A stretch of DNA of 64,000 nucleotides from Callipepla californica brunnescens (Eukaryota; Chordata; Aves; Galliformes; Odontophoridae): NCBI GenBank assembly GCA_023055505.1, contig JALIRH010000044.1:3286001-3350000 (forward strand). The letters are read 5' to 3'. Under the pieces are notes generated by a model. That model made no database searches. It saw only the letters and a list, made by a program, of their open reading frames with translations, and was not told where the DNA came from. Positions 50,880-62,823 of this stretch are shown here, piece after piece (positions within the stretch are counted from its first letter, which is position 1; each line of letters starts with the position of its first letter). The translations under genes and the position numbers were made by a program.

Positions 50880-51180
50880 GTTAAATCTCTTTAATTATTA
50901 AAACATATCCTATTGCTGTCGAAAATCCCATTGCCGTTGGAAAAAAATACACTTGTAATAAATGTGTGCTATACATCAAAGACCTCTTTTGTAAATAAAA
51001 CATTCCTTTTTTTTCCTTTTTAATAGAAAAAAAAATGGCCCAGGGACTAAATTAATGTTTGATCTGTTATCTTTGAAACGTTTTAGAGTGGCAGATTTAT
51101 CTGCAGTTTATATTTTTCCTCCCAATACAGTAATTAATTATTTTTGTTGATGAGGGGAAATGATTTAATATAAATGGTTG
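50880..51180. promoter_or_regulatory. Candidate conserved non-coding element (AT-rich)
   Basis: Contains TTTAATTATTAAAAC near 50890, CTAAATTAATG near 51048, and AGTAATTAATTA near 51129. Two near-repeats, ATTGCTGTCGAAAATCCCAT and ATTGCCGTTGGAAAAA, lie near 50913-50947 and retain CpGs. Suggestive of regulatory DNA by composition only. Confidence 0.22.
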
Positions 51181-53801
51181 GAGGGTCCTCTTCTGAAGCC
51201 AGTGGGAGATTTGGATGGACAGAAAAGGCAGCACTGGTGAGGGGGTAGCAAAACTCAGGGAAGCATTCCAGCAGTCCCAGAGGCATTTCACAGAGTATGC
51301 AAACCTGCTCCTGGCCCCTAGAACTGAGCAAAACCAGTGAACCTTTTCCAACATACACCATGTTTTGGTTGTGAAATGGCAACTGTGCAGTTGCCTTTTA
51401 CTATTAATGTGCTATTGAGTCCTGGTGTGCTGCCAGAGGAGCCAATATCCCATACTAACATAAATACCAGAGCAAAGAATTTGCTCTTACTCTGGTAAAA
51501 AGCTGCCCTGGCTTTGAAGTGCGCCAGAAGCAGTCTAAGCCCAAGGAGCTGGGTACTGTGGGGCACTCCTAGGCAGCAATGTAGCTTTATTGACACGCAG
51601 ATCACAGTTACCTGCTGGCCCCAGAGTCAAGCTTGGCCTCCCATGTCCTGACTGGGCACAGTCTGGCCACAGGGACTGGAGAGGACAGCTGTGGAGTGCT
51701 CAGCCTGTAGAAGTCAGGATGGGAACCAAGGTCTTTGCTATCCAAACTGTACCAATTATGAGGATTTCACAGTGTGAAAAGTGCCACTTGTACTAGTTGC
51801 ATCTGTTTTACTGTGCTCTTACCTCCTCTGTCCCCATGATTCACTGTGGGTTCATGCATTCCCTGCCGTTGCTTCACTGAGACAAGATAATGCTTTCCAT
51901 CCTGCAGCACACCATGGAGACTCATCCAGTGCTGCATTTATGAAATGCTTCATGAGCACAGCTATCTAAACAAGCACTGTGAGTGCAACATCTGTTACCC
52001 AGCCCTATTTGTTGTTTTTATGGTGGGCTCTAATCAGCAGTCCTCCCACCAAAAGTCAGATTAAGTATGTTGATTGCATGTTTCTGCCTGGACTGTTTTA
52101 CACTGCTGTGTTTCAAAGCTGATATCACAGACCCTTAATCAGTGCTAGAAGAAATACGTTCCTGGAGTTTCTATGGGCCATAAGCACTGGGTCTCTTTGC
52201 TCATTCAGCTCTTCTGACCACAGAAGAGGCAAGAGCCTGCCATGGTCCTGTTCCCTGCCAAAGGGACAGCAGCCTGCCCCATCCCTCCCCACCCCAGTGA
52301 TTAAGTCTGCAGGGCACCATCAGCTACCTGTGTACTATGGTCTGAATTTTGACCAGATATATGCTGATCCCGCTGTAGTCTCAGAACTAGTTCCTGACGT
52401 GCCCTTTCAGCAAGGGCTGCTGAGGACATCTCTAGCCATCATAAAATGCTTGGTTCAGTCCTTGGTATCTGCTTCACCCCTCTGTAGTGCTGGATTGGCA
52501 CAAAGGGAGAAAATAAAAAACAATGCAGTGTGAGACCGGCTAGCTTAAGAGCCTGGCTCTGGGAGGGGAGGGAAGCCTAGAAGGAAATCCAATACCAAGT
52601 TTCAAACATCATGAATACATCCCCTCAAACCAACCCCAGACAGAAACGTTCCCAAAGTAGGACTTCCTGCTCCACACTAATTCTTACAATTATTATTTAC
52701 AAAGCTCTATCACTCGCTGCCTGATCTTATGGGAAGACAAGGAGACCCTCCTGTGAGCTTTGCCAAGTGTTCATAAAGTTCCTGTCCTTGAAGTTCCAAG
52801 TCATTCAAACAATTCTTAATTTGATCTATAATAAATCTGGTTTTGGTTGGCAGGGCACAGCAAGTATTCCCTGAACTTTCCTGTTACCCATGGGGCTAAA
52901 CTGAAAGCAAACCCACCATCTGGAGGAGAAAAAAACATACAAAATTTGTTTTTGGGCAGTTGAGAGAGCAGGATCTATTTTGGGAGTAACTCAATGTGAA
53001 ATTTGTTTACAGGACTCAGGGGAGAAACAAAAGTTATATGCTATAAACCAAAATAGGTCCTTTACCCTCTTCCTAAGTAGTAAGTACTTGAAGGCTCCCT
53101 TAGTGTGGAAACACATACTTGGAGAAAAACCTTGAAGATAAACCATAGGAATGAGTATAAAAGGAAAAATAATAGCTCTGCCCACCCACTCCCTTTGCAG
53201 TCTCCCTCTATGAGAATCCCAGTGCCCCAGGGCAATAGTTAGGACACTGACCAAATGGATATTAGTCAAGGGAAGAGCCTTGGCAGTTTAAGCCCTGCTG
53301 TGGATTGAAATTCAGACCTACAGGGTTGAGTTTAGTCAAAAGGCAGTTGGTGCCTTGTGATTCTAGTTTCCATGATGTCCAGGATGGCAAGGGTCACCTC
53401 TCATCCTCCCAGAGAATGCATCATTCTCTCTTCTGAAAATCTGGCTACCAGTTATTTTGGTGAGCAGATTGTGCTATGATATGTGTTGTCAAATAATGAC
53501 TACAGAGAATATGTGAGATATTCCTGAGGGCTGAAATTTTCATGGAGGTTTTTATAAAGACTGGGATTTTAGTTTCCTTATTGCATTTCCATCTCCCTGA
53601 AACCTCATAAAGCCAAAAGCTGGCAAGTATACATCCACAGCAAGTCCACGCACATTAACATATTCTTCTCTGTATTACTTAGGATATAGAGGCAACAGTG
53701 TCAAGCTATATCTATTATGCTATAGGCTGGATCATGTCCTCAAAGGAACTCACCACTACCGGTAGGATCTAGGCCGAAATCCAACTCCCTTCCCACCCAT
53801 T
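51181..53801. other. Non-coding stretch, no gene seen
   Basis: Opposite-strand frames of 85-95 codons at 51097-51605 overlap in two registers and are unrecognisable. No repeats are recognised. Confidence 0.6.
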
Positions 53802-53852
53802 AAACAAACAAATAAATAAATAAATAGTTTCTAATGACTTTTTTTTTTTTTT
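53802..53852. repeat. (AAAC/AAAT)n repeat followed by T14
   Basis: AAAC and AAAT tetranucleotides (53802-53826) are followed after 12 bp by a T14 run (53839-53852). Confidence 0.85.
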
Positions 53853-55600
53853 AAATGAAGGTTCTCATTGTGAAAATACTGAAATATTTCACATTGACTT
53901 TTAAGATATACTTAGATAAGAGCATGTTTTCAATATGGAATTTTTCATTTAAAAAACAGACAAAAAAAAAAAAAACTTCACACCACAGATAGACATGAAG
54001 ATTGATTGAAATTAGGTTTCCTTTATATTTCCCACTTTATCTGTTTCTGACACTCATAATGACTTAGCTCAGACCCTGCACCATAAAACCCACCTGCTGC
54101 TTCAGCCCTGGGAGATGTTCATCCTTCAGCTACCAGTGAGATTGGTTCTGTAGTGAGATCACAGATGCTTCAGAGAGTGAGGTCACAGCTACCTCTTGTG
54201 AAGAACCAAGGATGCCATTGTTCAGTGCTCTAATGATACGCTATACTCAAATCTCTTTCACCATAGTGTGCTGTGAGTGAGAAATACTAGAAAGATCTTG
54301 ATGAGTTTCATTTTTCATCGGGTGACCACTGATGAAGGTCAATCCCAGCTTCACTGCTGACTCCTTTTATAGGCTTCTGAAGGGTCGCAGGAGGAGCCAT
54401 CTCAATTGCTTCCTGCCCAAATTACATTCAAGAACCCACAGAAAAACAACACTTTAGCAAGAAGCTGAACAGCATCATTATAAAAAAATCTTGTATTGGC
54501 CCTTTTATACTCCTTATCCAGTACAATCCAAAGAGTCTACACATACAGCCTGAAATAAAAGTTCCCTTCCATTGCTCTGGTTACAGCCTGTCACTGGCAA
54601 CGGCTCAGGAAAAGCAGAAGCTGGACACCCTCCAACTCTGCTCAACAGAGTACCAAGACATTGATTAGAAGAGAGATGACTCCTCATAGCCTCTGCTTAG
54701 GAAGGACAGAGGAATCTGTGTGAGGGATCACACAGAAGGGTCTTAGAGTCCCTCAACTGGAAGAGTTTGCACTCTGAGGTCCCTTTTCCACCCCATCAAT
54801 TACCCTTCATTACAGGGGTGATGATTCCCTGCAAAATCTGATCTGCCTCTTGTGAAACCAGAGCTGTAGCAGTTCACTCCAGAAGAAATTTCCTCTTTAT
54901 GAAGTTTCACTTAGCCCTGCAGAACCAAACACATAATGGTAATCATGCTGGTGAGCTAGCTAGCTTATGCACTGGCATAAGAACATGTCCGTTAAGTTTC
55001 AGTCAGGAAGAACGAGGAATACTTACCTCTGGAATCTGGCACAAGTGGGTATAACTTGTCTGTGCTTTTTTTGCACTTTGTTCAAGACACCAACCAGCCT
55101 GACATTCAGAGTCCACCTGGATGTAAAGGGAGGAGGCTGGAGAGGACTGTATTTTCTCCTGGTAGAGGGAATGCAGGTGATTTGGGCTTCCTGTGCCACC
55201 AAGGCACAGAACCAAAGCACTGCTGGGACTTTTGTAAGCAGAACGTCACTCAACCAGCAGATGCACCAGCTAAGGACTAGGAAACTGGAAGCAGCCTTGA
55301 TATCCTAGCTTCACCCAGATGGAAAAGCTATAGAAGGCCCTGCAGGAAAAGCAGCTGCCCCACACAGAGGGAGCTCAACATTAAGGGCTAGCAATCCCCA
55401 GGACCTGCCATTCCTGCTGTCACTCCCTGGCTGTATTAAAGCACTCAGTATCTGTCTGCTCCTCCACATGCACTGAGCACTTGGCTGCTGGCAAGTTACC
55501 AGTTGAAGCTGTGGTGGGAAAGCCTGAAATTCTTCCTTTCCATCTTCATTTCCCCTTCAGTTTCTCATGCTCTCCAGACAGTCACTCCTACAGCTTTCCT
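53853..55600. other. Non-coding stretch, no gene seen
   Basis: A14 run at 53962-53975. A 113-codon plus-strand frame (54967-55308) overlaps minus-strand frames over the same DNA and is unrecognisable. Confidence 0.55.
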
Positions 55601-55611
55601 TCCCTTTTGCC

Positions 55612-55735
55612 CCGACCCGCTCAGCACCCCATGAGGTGGTGACGGCACTCAGCCAGACGCGCCCAACCTGGGATCTCCCCCCTCCTGCCCGGCAGTCACA
55701 CAGGGAGGGAGGCTGTATTTATCACCATTCCATCG
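55612..55735. other. Small CpG-enriched patch
   Basis: Seven CpGs in about 124 bp, within a C-rich stretch (CCCCGACCCGC, ACGCGCCC, CCCGGC). This is the second densest CpG cluster of the window, too short for an island, and has no promoter signals. Confidence 0.3.
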
Positions 55736-57004
55736 GCCTCTGCCAGACACTCTTACCATTAAGATGTCAAAACAGGTTTCTCTCTAGAAAACCAACAGCC
55801 CTGCAGACTTACCCTTGCAGGCAACAGCCCCAGTTGGACATCTGTTCCCTTTCAACCTCACACGTGCACTTAAAATGCCGGTACTGTCCACTTCTTTGGG
55901 GCTTAGGCTCCTATTAGAGCTGCCTTCAGCATGATTCATTGTTATCTCCTGGTGTTGATCTGATTTATGGATTGGTCTGTGTTAATTAAGGTCATAAAAT
56001 TGGGAACAGGAAAAGGCTTCCAGCACTGTGATGCTATTTAACATTGGGTTATTTTCCAGCCAATATATTATTTTGTTGGGGATGGGGCAATTGGTGGTCA
56101 GCAATGAGACTTCACTGCAATAAGCTGTCTAGTCATTTCAACATATATCTGCCTTCACACTTACCTTTGGGGTTTTGGTTTGGGATTAAGTTTGGGTGTT
56201 CAGGGATTTTTTTGTTAAAAAAAAAGTCTTCAAAGCCCAAAGACTGTTTTTTGTTAAGCTAAAAATTACCGATGAGACTCATCTCAGACATAGCTACTTC
56301 ACATTTGGCCTCCCATTACCTATTAAAAAGGTAGATATATACACACAAAACCAGTGTGACAGATTTCTATCAGTTTCCCTAATTTTTTACAATTTGTACT
56401 TAATATACTTACATGAAAGTTGCTTGAATTTTTTTAAGCATACAAAAGTCATTGGTAGTGCAGGTTTATTCTCAGCTTGTGAAGCTGATTTGCCCAGAAA
56501 GGGTAACATCTCTGTTCTACCTTCCTCTTCTAGCCAATTTCATTACAAGATTCCCATGAACTGGATCAGAAATTGGTATTGTGGCTGTTTTACCCAATAG
56601 GGACTTTCCAAGCATATTCTTCATATACTTTTACTTTGAGATCAAACTCTGAAACCACTGTAAATCTGTTATGACCCCAGTGCCAGCCACAGCAAAAATG
56701 TTTATTTGATACAAGAATGTTGCAGTCATATATACTTCTAGCACTAGAAACAAATATTTTGTATCCCAAATCATCTCTAAATATTTCTATATGTAATTTG
56801 TGAAATTTATTTTGTTTTCTAAATCAAGAGCAGCATACAAATAAACTTAATTCTTCTATTAAGAGCTCCCTGACTTCCTCAGAGGGATAACAGAGCAGGA
56901 AAGCTAAACATGATAAATTCTTCATCACATGAAGTCTTTATTTAAAGAGTGCATACCTTAAAAAAAAATCATAATAAAATTCATGCATTGGTTGAAGGAA
57001 TTTC
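55736..57004. other. Non-coding stretch, no gene seen
   Basis: A T7 tract and an A9 tract lie close together near 56207-56225 as a small inverted repeat. A 134-codon plus-strand frame (56196-56600) has no recognisable features. Confidence 0.55.
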
Positions 57005-57087
57005 TGGTTGAGCTTCTGTGACCTTTGTTATGCACGAGGTCAGATTGATTATCATAATGGTCCCTTCTGGCCATAAGCTATGAATTT
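57005..57087 (+). mobile_element. Old CR1-like 3' end (ancient amniote type)
   Basis: GAGGTCAGATTGATTATCAT followed by AATGGTCCCTTCTGGCCATAAG and CTATGAAT matches the diagnostic tail of ancient CR1 elements shared by turtles, crocodilians and birds, with few differences. The body is 5'-truncated or unrecognisable. The divergence from the avian-type CR1 copies indicates a different, older subfamily. Confidence 0.68.
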
Positions 57088-59479
57088 GTTAATTTTAGCT
57101 CAATGTTCTCTTTCTCTGAGGGTGAAGCTAGCTGAAATGATATCATATTTTCCACTTTAGGACTAAAGACATGGAAACAGTCACTACCATTGAAATGGGG
57201 TGCATATACTGCTGTGTATATCTGAACCTTTGCTCAGTCAGTTGGTAAGCCAGTTTCCCATAGGATCGTGAATTATTACTGATATCCCAGATGATCCCAT
57301 CCTTGGAAAACTGAGACATTTAAAAACAAAAATGCACCTTCCTTCTGACACAAATGTTTAAGTTCCTGTTCTGGAGTTCCTCCTGCACTCTACTCCTGCT
57401 TATTTTCGTATTTTAGGAGGACTTGAAATACTCTCAGTCACTCTAATCCCATAGGTGGAGTTTTAAAGAAGAGTAAGCAGATACCCTGACACTTAGCAGT
57501 GCTGCAAAAGGCATTACAAATGCAGATTATCAGAAAACAGACAGAACTGTTTTGCAATTAAGCACAGCAATGCATTTCATGGCAGCAAAGCTTCTCTGTG
57601 GTCAAGTAAAAGCCACAGATTTCATTTCCAGATCCAGCTGTTCATATGATACAATGCTAAAGAAAAGATCTTTTTCAACACAGATAATCCACCAGCAGTT
57701 AGCTGAGAGCTGACTATTCCATTTCAGGCTTGTTCGGCTGACATCAAAACATTTTATCTTGGCCAGCTGAACAGAAGCACTCAGCATCAAGTCAGCTTAA
57801 TATTTGTTTGCTTTTGCCCCTGGTGTTCTCCCATTTGGTTTCCTGGTGGTCCCAGTTGCACGAAGTTGGGCGCAGCACATTCCAGTGCTTTGCAGCCTGC
57901 ACCCCTCATCCATTTGGAGGTTCTTGACTCCACATTATCCCTAACAGTACTTTCTATGGGAAACAAGTTAATTTTGTGGTCTCTTTCTCTCAACTTGGAA
58001 TGAAAACCAATATTGATATGTAAGATTTTCCCTTAAGAGAAAACATTCAACTTTTGCACAGCAAATTGGATAGGAAAAAGCTTTGGTGAAAGCAGACAGG
58101 AGGTTTTTAACCCAGGAAAGGATTACCTAATGTTTAATCCTGATCAGCTCCCCAGTTTACTTCTCTGCAGGGACATCTGAAGGGCTGTGCCGGTATAGGA
58201 GAAGGAAGTAGGAGGATATGTTGGGGGCAAAAAAGTGTGGCTGGACTCCAGGGTAACTTAATCAGCCCTCACAATACTACAGCATTGGAGAGGGAAGGTC
58301 GAAATTTACCACAGAAATGCAGACACAACATATTGACAGGGAGACAATCTGTTCTCCATAATATTCTTTTTATACTAAGCAAACAGAAGATGAGAAAGAA
58401 ATGTACCATGGGTCTGTTCTGTTGTGTTTGTGTAAAAATGCGTTTTTAATTCACTTTCACTAGTTGCTTTAAGACCATACGTTTTAATAGAGAAATTTTC
58501 ATGTGAAATCTATACCCTGGAAATTTGAATCAAGATTGCCCCAGGTCAGACACCTGTAAAGCTGAAATGCAACAGAAAAGAATTGCACTTTTATATTAAC
58601 AGGCAAGGGACAATTCAAAGTCATCATTTTTCCTGTTATACATTTAGAAGGCAGAAATAAGTACTTGTTATATAACCACATCATACAGTTTCTCATGGAA
58701 TATCTCCCTTTACTCAAGTCCATTCCCACTCACAGAGAGACAATGCAAGAAGACATATTCCAGGGCAATTGGGCATAAAACAGACTTTGTGCTAAATCTG
58801 TCCACAAACAAACACTTCTGAAGACTTAATCAGTTTTTAAAGACTTCGGCTCCAGGTTCTTTGCCTTTCCCAGACTTTGGTCTAGTGAGATTCCTGTGGC
58901 TTAGTCACTGAAAGCTACGATCAGGCAGAGGGAGAGATGGGTCTGGTCATCTGGAGTTTATGCCAACATGAAAGAAGCCATTGTAGATGTCCACAACACT
59001 TAGCAAAAATCTGTCTCCATCTTGAAAAATCCCCATGATTTGACCTAATGGTCCACAACGTAGAACATGTGCTGTGTCCTAACCACTTTCACCCCAACCA
59101 GCGAAAGCTGGGAGACCTCCTCCTGAGCAGCAGCAGAAGAAGATGGGGTGGCTGTTGACTACCCTTTCCCACCTTCCCACCCCCTCAGACCTTGCTGCTG
59201 CTGCTGCAGGAGTGGCTTAATGGCTCTTTCTGAACTACTATAGTTGATTGTCAGGTGACTCCGTGAGAAGCCAGGGACTCTCCTGCACTGCCTAGCAAAT
59301 AGCTAATGCTAGCACTCTGAGGGAGGCAGCTCTGTAGTGAGGGAGAGAGATGTTGTTGTACATCTGCTGCAGCTGTGAAGATGCCTTCCCTTGCGACCAG
59401 CTGCTAGGATTCCCCGAGCAATTCCATTATTTGCAGTAGAGCTACCAACTGTCTGGAAATGCTACACAATTATAGATCC
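57088..59479. other. Non-coding stretch, no gene seen
   Basis: Ordinary sequence. A (TGC)5 trinucleotide run occurs at 59193-59207, preceded about 70 bp upstream by AGCAGCAGCAG, so the two could pair. No gene is recognised. Confidence 0.6.
59193..59207. repeat. (TGC)5 short trinucleotide repeat
   Basis: Five exact TGC units. It is short and not in an open reading frame of note. Confidence 0.85.
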
Positions 59480-59860
59480 CAGAGCCTAAAATATCTATCA
59501 ACGTAAAATCAAATAAAATTGCTGCATATTATTACATAAGCTGATGTTAATTGTCTCTTAATTGAAATTCCTGATTGTTTTTTCCAGGCTCCTCTCCAGC
59601 TCACCACCCAAAGATTAGTGATGCATGTAGTTATGTGTTACATGCAGCGGTGTGTGGCAGGGATTGCCCATGATTAATTCACCAATCCCCTCTGTGGCTG
59701 GGTCTTCTTATTGAGGCAGACGATCTTGCCAGACAAAATTAAATGAGAAGAAATTTTTCCAAGGATCTCCTTCCACAAATTACAAGTCTCATATAGCAAT
59801 CTGTTTTGCAGCCCATAATCACATTAGTAATGCCACTGAAGTCAACAGAGCTCCTTGGGT
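59480..59860. promoter_or_regulatory. Candidate conserved non-coding element
   Basis: AT-rich block with GTTAATTGTCTCTTAATTG near 59546, ATGATTAATTCACC near 59670 and AAAATTAAATGAG near 59736, without simple repeats. It has the look of enhancer-type conserved DNA. This is inference only. Confidence 0.25.
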
Positions 59861-61111
59861 GAGTAAGAGTTACTTGCATCAAAAATATTTCAGATTTGGT
59901 TACAATCTAGGTGGACATAGTTCAAACTGAACATTTCATACACCCTATTCCTACTCACAATTTTAGGCTAAGTTCAAAAAAGCAAAGTTCATCCTTTTAA
60001 GAAGTGTTGCCAGCTGCACATCTGATGAGCATTGCTTTCTATTTAAAGATACATGGAGTGTTTCTAGCAACTTAATTACACTAATGCCTTATGATTACAA
60101 TCCTAAAATGAGCACTGTTTTTGCAGCTGACTGGTTAGAAATGAAATGAAGCCAAAGTATCTCTGTAAGGATGAACCTTTTGAGTTGAAATGGTTGGCAT
60201 GCATGCACATCTCCACAAGAAACAGAGGCTGAACAGAACAGGATAGTCAGTTCCAGCACCAAATCCTATTTAGTGTTGTTCAAGTCAATGGAAATTATTG
60301 ATTTGGAATGTTCAAGATGAAAGGAGAACTGGACACCTTGTTTCCAGTGTAACTTTTGGACAGCAATGTCCTACTGTTATGGGTACAACGTTCAAAACAA
60401 AGACTGTATCATCTGTAGGCAGTATGCTTGTGACAAGTTAGGGGCTCACACAGAGGGGTCATTCATATCATCAGAAGACATTCCACAGAATTTCAGTTGA
60501 AAATGGGGCTCTCATCTGGAATTTGATGAACTACTGAGCTCCCTTCTTAGGCTCTGGCAGGCATCCCAGCAGTCTAGTAGTTCTATGCCATCCAGCACAT
60601 ACAGAGATACACAAAGGATACAGATGAGGTAGCCTGGGATGTTGTGATATAAGCACAAGCCCCCAGAAAGAACCTGTCTCCCTCATGAAGACCTAAATTC
60701 CCATCCCAGTTATATGGCCCAGTAACCCTCTGGCAGGGCTAACTGGCAGGCATAATTGTCAGCAACTGCTGGAACAGGTTGGAAAGAACACTTGGCTGTG
60801 TTTTAAGGCATTTTGTAGAGAGGGACTGGAGACATACAACAGAATCATTCAAAGTGCTATTAAAAGCTGAAGGTAATATAAAATTCTACAATAAATCCTC
60901 TAAAGAGAGATTTCAAGAGAGCTTAAAGAAATTAAGTACCAAAGTCACACAAGCAATGGGTCTTTGGGGAGCTCGTATCCAGTTCCCTTGGGATCCTTTT
61001 GTTCACAGATAATGCTGAAATAACTACAGCCAGCGGGGCCAAAACAGAGTCACTCTCCAGAAAGAAAACCACAAGGTTTCAAACTAACTTGAGCCAGAAT
61101 TTGTAACGCAA
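59861..61111. other. Non-coding stretch, no gene seen
   Basis: Ordinary sequence. A 77-codon lysine-rich frame (60779-61012) is unrecognisable. Confidence 0.55.
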
Positions 61112-61440
61112 ATGTATCAGTGTATAGAAACTGTTAGGTCACAGCCTGAACAAGTGTTTGAGCACCTAGTGAGGGGCGTAGCCATCCCCAGTAGCACAGG
61201 TGAGAGCAATTCACTTGTGTGACTGGGAGGCGGGGACCCAGGGTCTTTCCTAACCTCATTTAAAGGCTGGCAACAAAAGGGGAATGGTCTTTACTTAGAG
61301 ACTGCTTCCTTTTGGAGTTCTAGCAAGCTTTGATCTTCAGTAAGGGTAAGCTATTCTTTCCTTATTACTGATTTGTGACCACTGTTTTTCTTGGGTGATC
61401 TGAAACGTTAAAGGCAAAGATATCAGCTGTTTTCTATCCT
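61112..61440 (+). repeat. LTR-like dispersed repeat, copy D
   Basis: Starts TGTTAGGTCACAGCCTGAAC from 61132. It carries CACAGGTG (61195-61202) facing CACTTGTG (61212-61219, one mismatch) over a 9-bp spacer, a TTTAAAGG box at 61259-61266, and AGGGTAAG with GT at 61346-61347, 87 bp later. The sequence after the donor-like site (CTATTCTTTCCTTATTACTG) resembles the same region of the 5.9-kb copy. The 3' limit is estimated, because a minus-strand CR1 fragment follows at once. Probably a solo LTR of the same family as the other three. Confidence 0.6.
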
Positions 61441-61444
61441 TTCC

Positions 61445-61508
61445 ATCACACACATCTATAAAAGGTTGGAGCTGAAGGCCCCTGTAGGGTCATGACATAC
61501 TCCTTTGC

Positions 61509-61512
<4 letters not shown>
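61445..61512 (-). mobile_element. Probable CR1 3' end, minus strand
   Basis: ATAAAAGGTTGGAGCTGAAGG followed by CCCCTGTAGGGTCATGACAT and CCTTTGCTCAA follows the minus-strand CR1 pattern (AATGGTTGAGGTTGGAAGGG, ACCTCTGGAGGTCAT, then CCCCTGCTCAA) with gaps and substitutions. It abuts a T38 run. The call is moderate because the match is diverged and short. Confidence 0.42.

Positions 61513-61550
<38 letters not shown>
61513..61550. repeat. T38 homopolymer
   Basis: Thirty-eight uninterrupted T directly after the putative minus-strand CR1 fragment. CR1 elements do not end in poly(A) tails, so this is not a CR1 tail and needs another origin (slippage, or a tail of an unrecognised retroposon). Confidence 0.95.
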
Positions 61551-61553
<3 letters not shown>

Positions 61554-62596
61554 CTTCATTTGCTTGCTTGGGCAAGGAAATCACCCTTGTCTTGCTATAA
61601 AACAGATCTCCACAGCATACTCCTCTTTTTAGGATAAATAATACTGAATTCAGTTCTGTCATTCTGTTATCTTATGAGTGGTACCTAAGATTTTGTAAGC
61701 GAAGGGCTTTTCCCTGTCAAAACAGCAGCTGGAATGGCCAGACAGAGCTTCCAGGAAATCTACCAGGAATGTGCTTCCCACATCCCAAGAATTCCCCATG
61801 ATACTGCTACTACTAGCAGAACAAATTGACCAGAAAATTATAAGTAAAAGTTTACTTCCTATTAAGTCCTGTGGAACTATAGTACAGATCAGGACAATAT
61901 AAATTTTTGGGATTGCAAGCACAGAAAACAATGGAACAATGTTCAGTTTTTAATATTTCTTATTACAATGAATTCCCTATTGTATTGCAATATTTCCATG
62001 AGACTGGTCTTCAGGCGCTCGTAGCCCCTAGCACACCCTCTTCACCTTCCCTTGGGGCACCTGACATTTTTAACATCAGCAAATTTGAACATGATTTATT
62101 CAATTTCTTAAATATAGCACTTACCTAGTTATAAAATACTGCCCCAATTCTTTTATATACAATAACCATTGTGCTTACGATGACTTAAGCCATGCATATT
62201 ATTTTTTAAAAGAATTATATTTGCATGGAATGTTTAAGAAAAGAATTTCCCAGTTTCCGGAAGTAGTCCTTCCTTTAGAACAGGAAGGAAATTGTTAATT
62301 TTTACCTTAAAACCCAAAGGCATAATGGCTTTTTACCCACTGGGAAAGCAGTGAAAGGGTTTGTTTTAAACTTGATGAGGTAGGTGTTTATATTAAGATA
62401 CTGTTCTGAAATCTGTGCCACCAGAGAGTATCAACACTTGGATCTTACCTCAACCTGAAAGCATTTTAGTGATACAGTCAGTAGTGTCTAGGGTAGGAGG
62501 AACACCTGAGCCACAGTGAAAGACAGCGACTTACTCAAGTTCACCTTAGAAGCCAGCAGCAATGCTTAGCAATGAAATCAAGGCTCCAGGCTGAAG
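61551..62596. other. Non-coding stretch, no gene seen
   Basis: AT-rich sequence. A 90-codon minus-strand frame (61659-61931) is unrecognisable. No repeat is recognised. Confidence 0.55.
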
Positions 62597-62823
62597 CACT
62601 GGAAGTTCTGCACAGATGTACTAACTTCTTCACAATAAGGGTGATGGAGTACTGGAATAGGCTGCTCCAGGAGGTTGTGGCATCTCCTTCTCTGGAGGTA
62701 CTCAAGGCCTGTCTGGGCACCTACCCATGCTACCTGGTCTAGGGAGCCTGCGTTGGCAGGAGGGTTGGACTAGATGATATCTAGAGGTCCCTTCCAACCC
62801 CTACAATTCTCCGATTCTGTGAC
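62597..62823 (+). mobile_element. CR1 LINE 3' end, plus strand (5' truncated)
   Basis: A clear avian CR1 3' end: CTGGAAGTTCTGCACAGATG, ACTTCTTCACAATAAGGGTG, ACTGGAATAGGCTGCTCCAG, TCTCTGGAGGTACTCAAGGC, GGACTAGATGATATCTAGAG, then GTCCCTTCCAACCC and the ATTCT/GATTCTGTGA tail. It is about 227 bp long, 5'-truncated, non-coding, and the best-preserved transposable element of the window. Confidence 0.92.
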
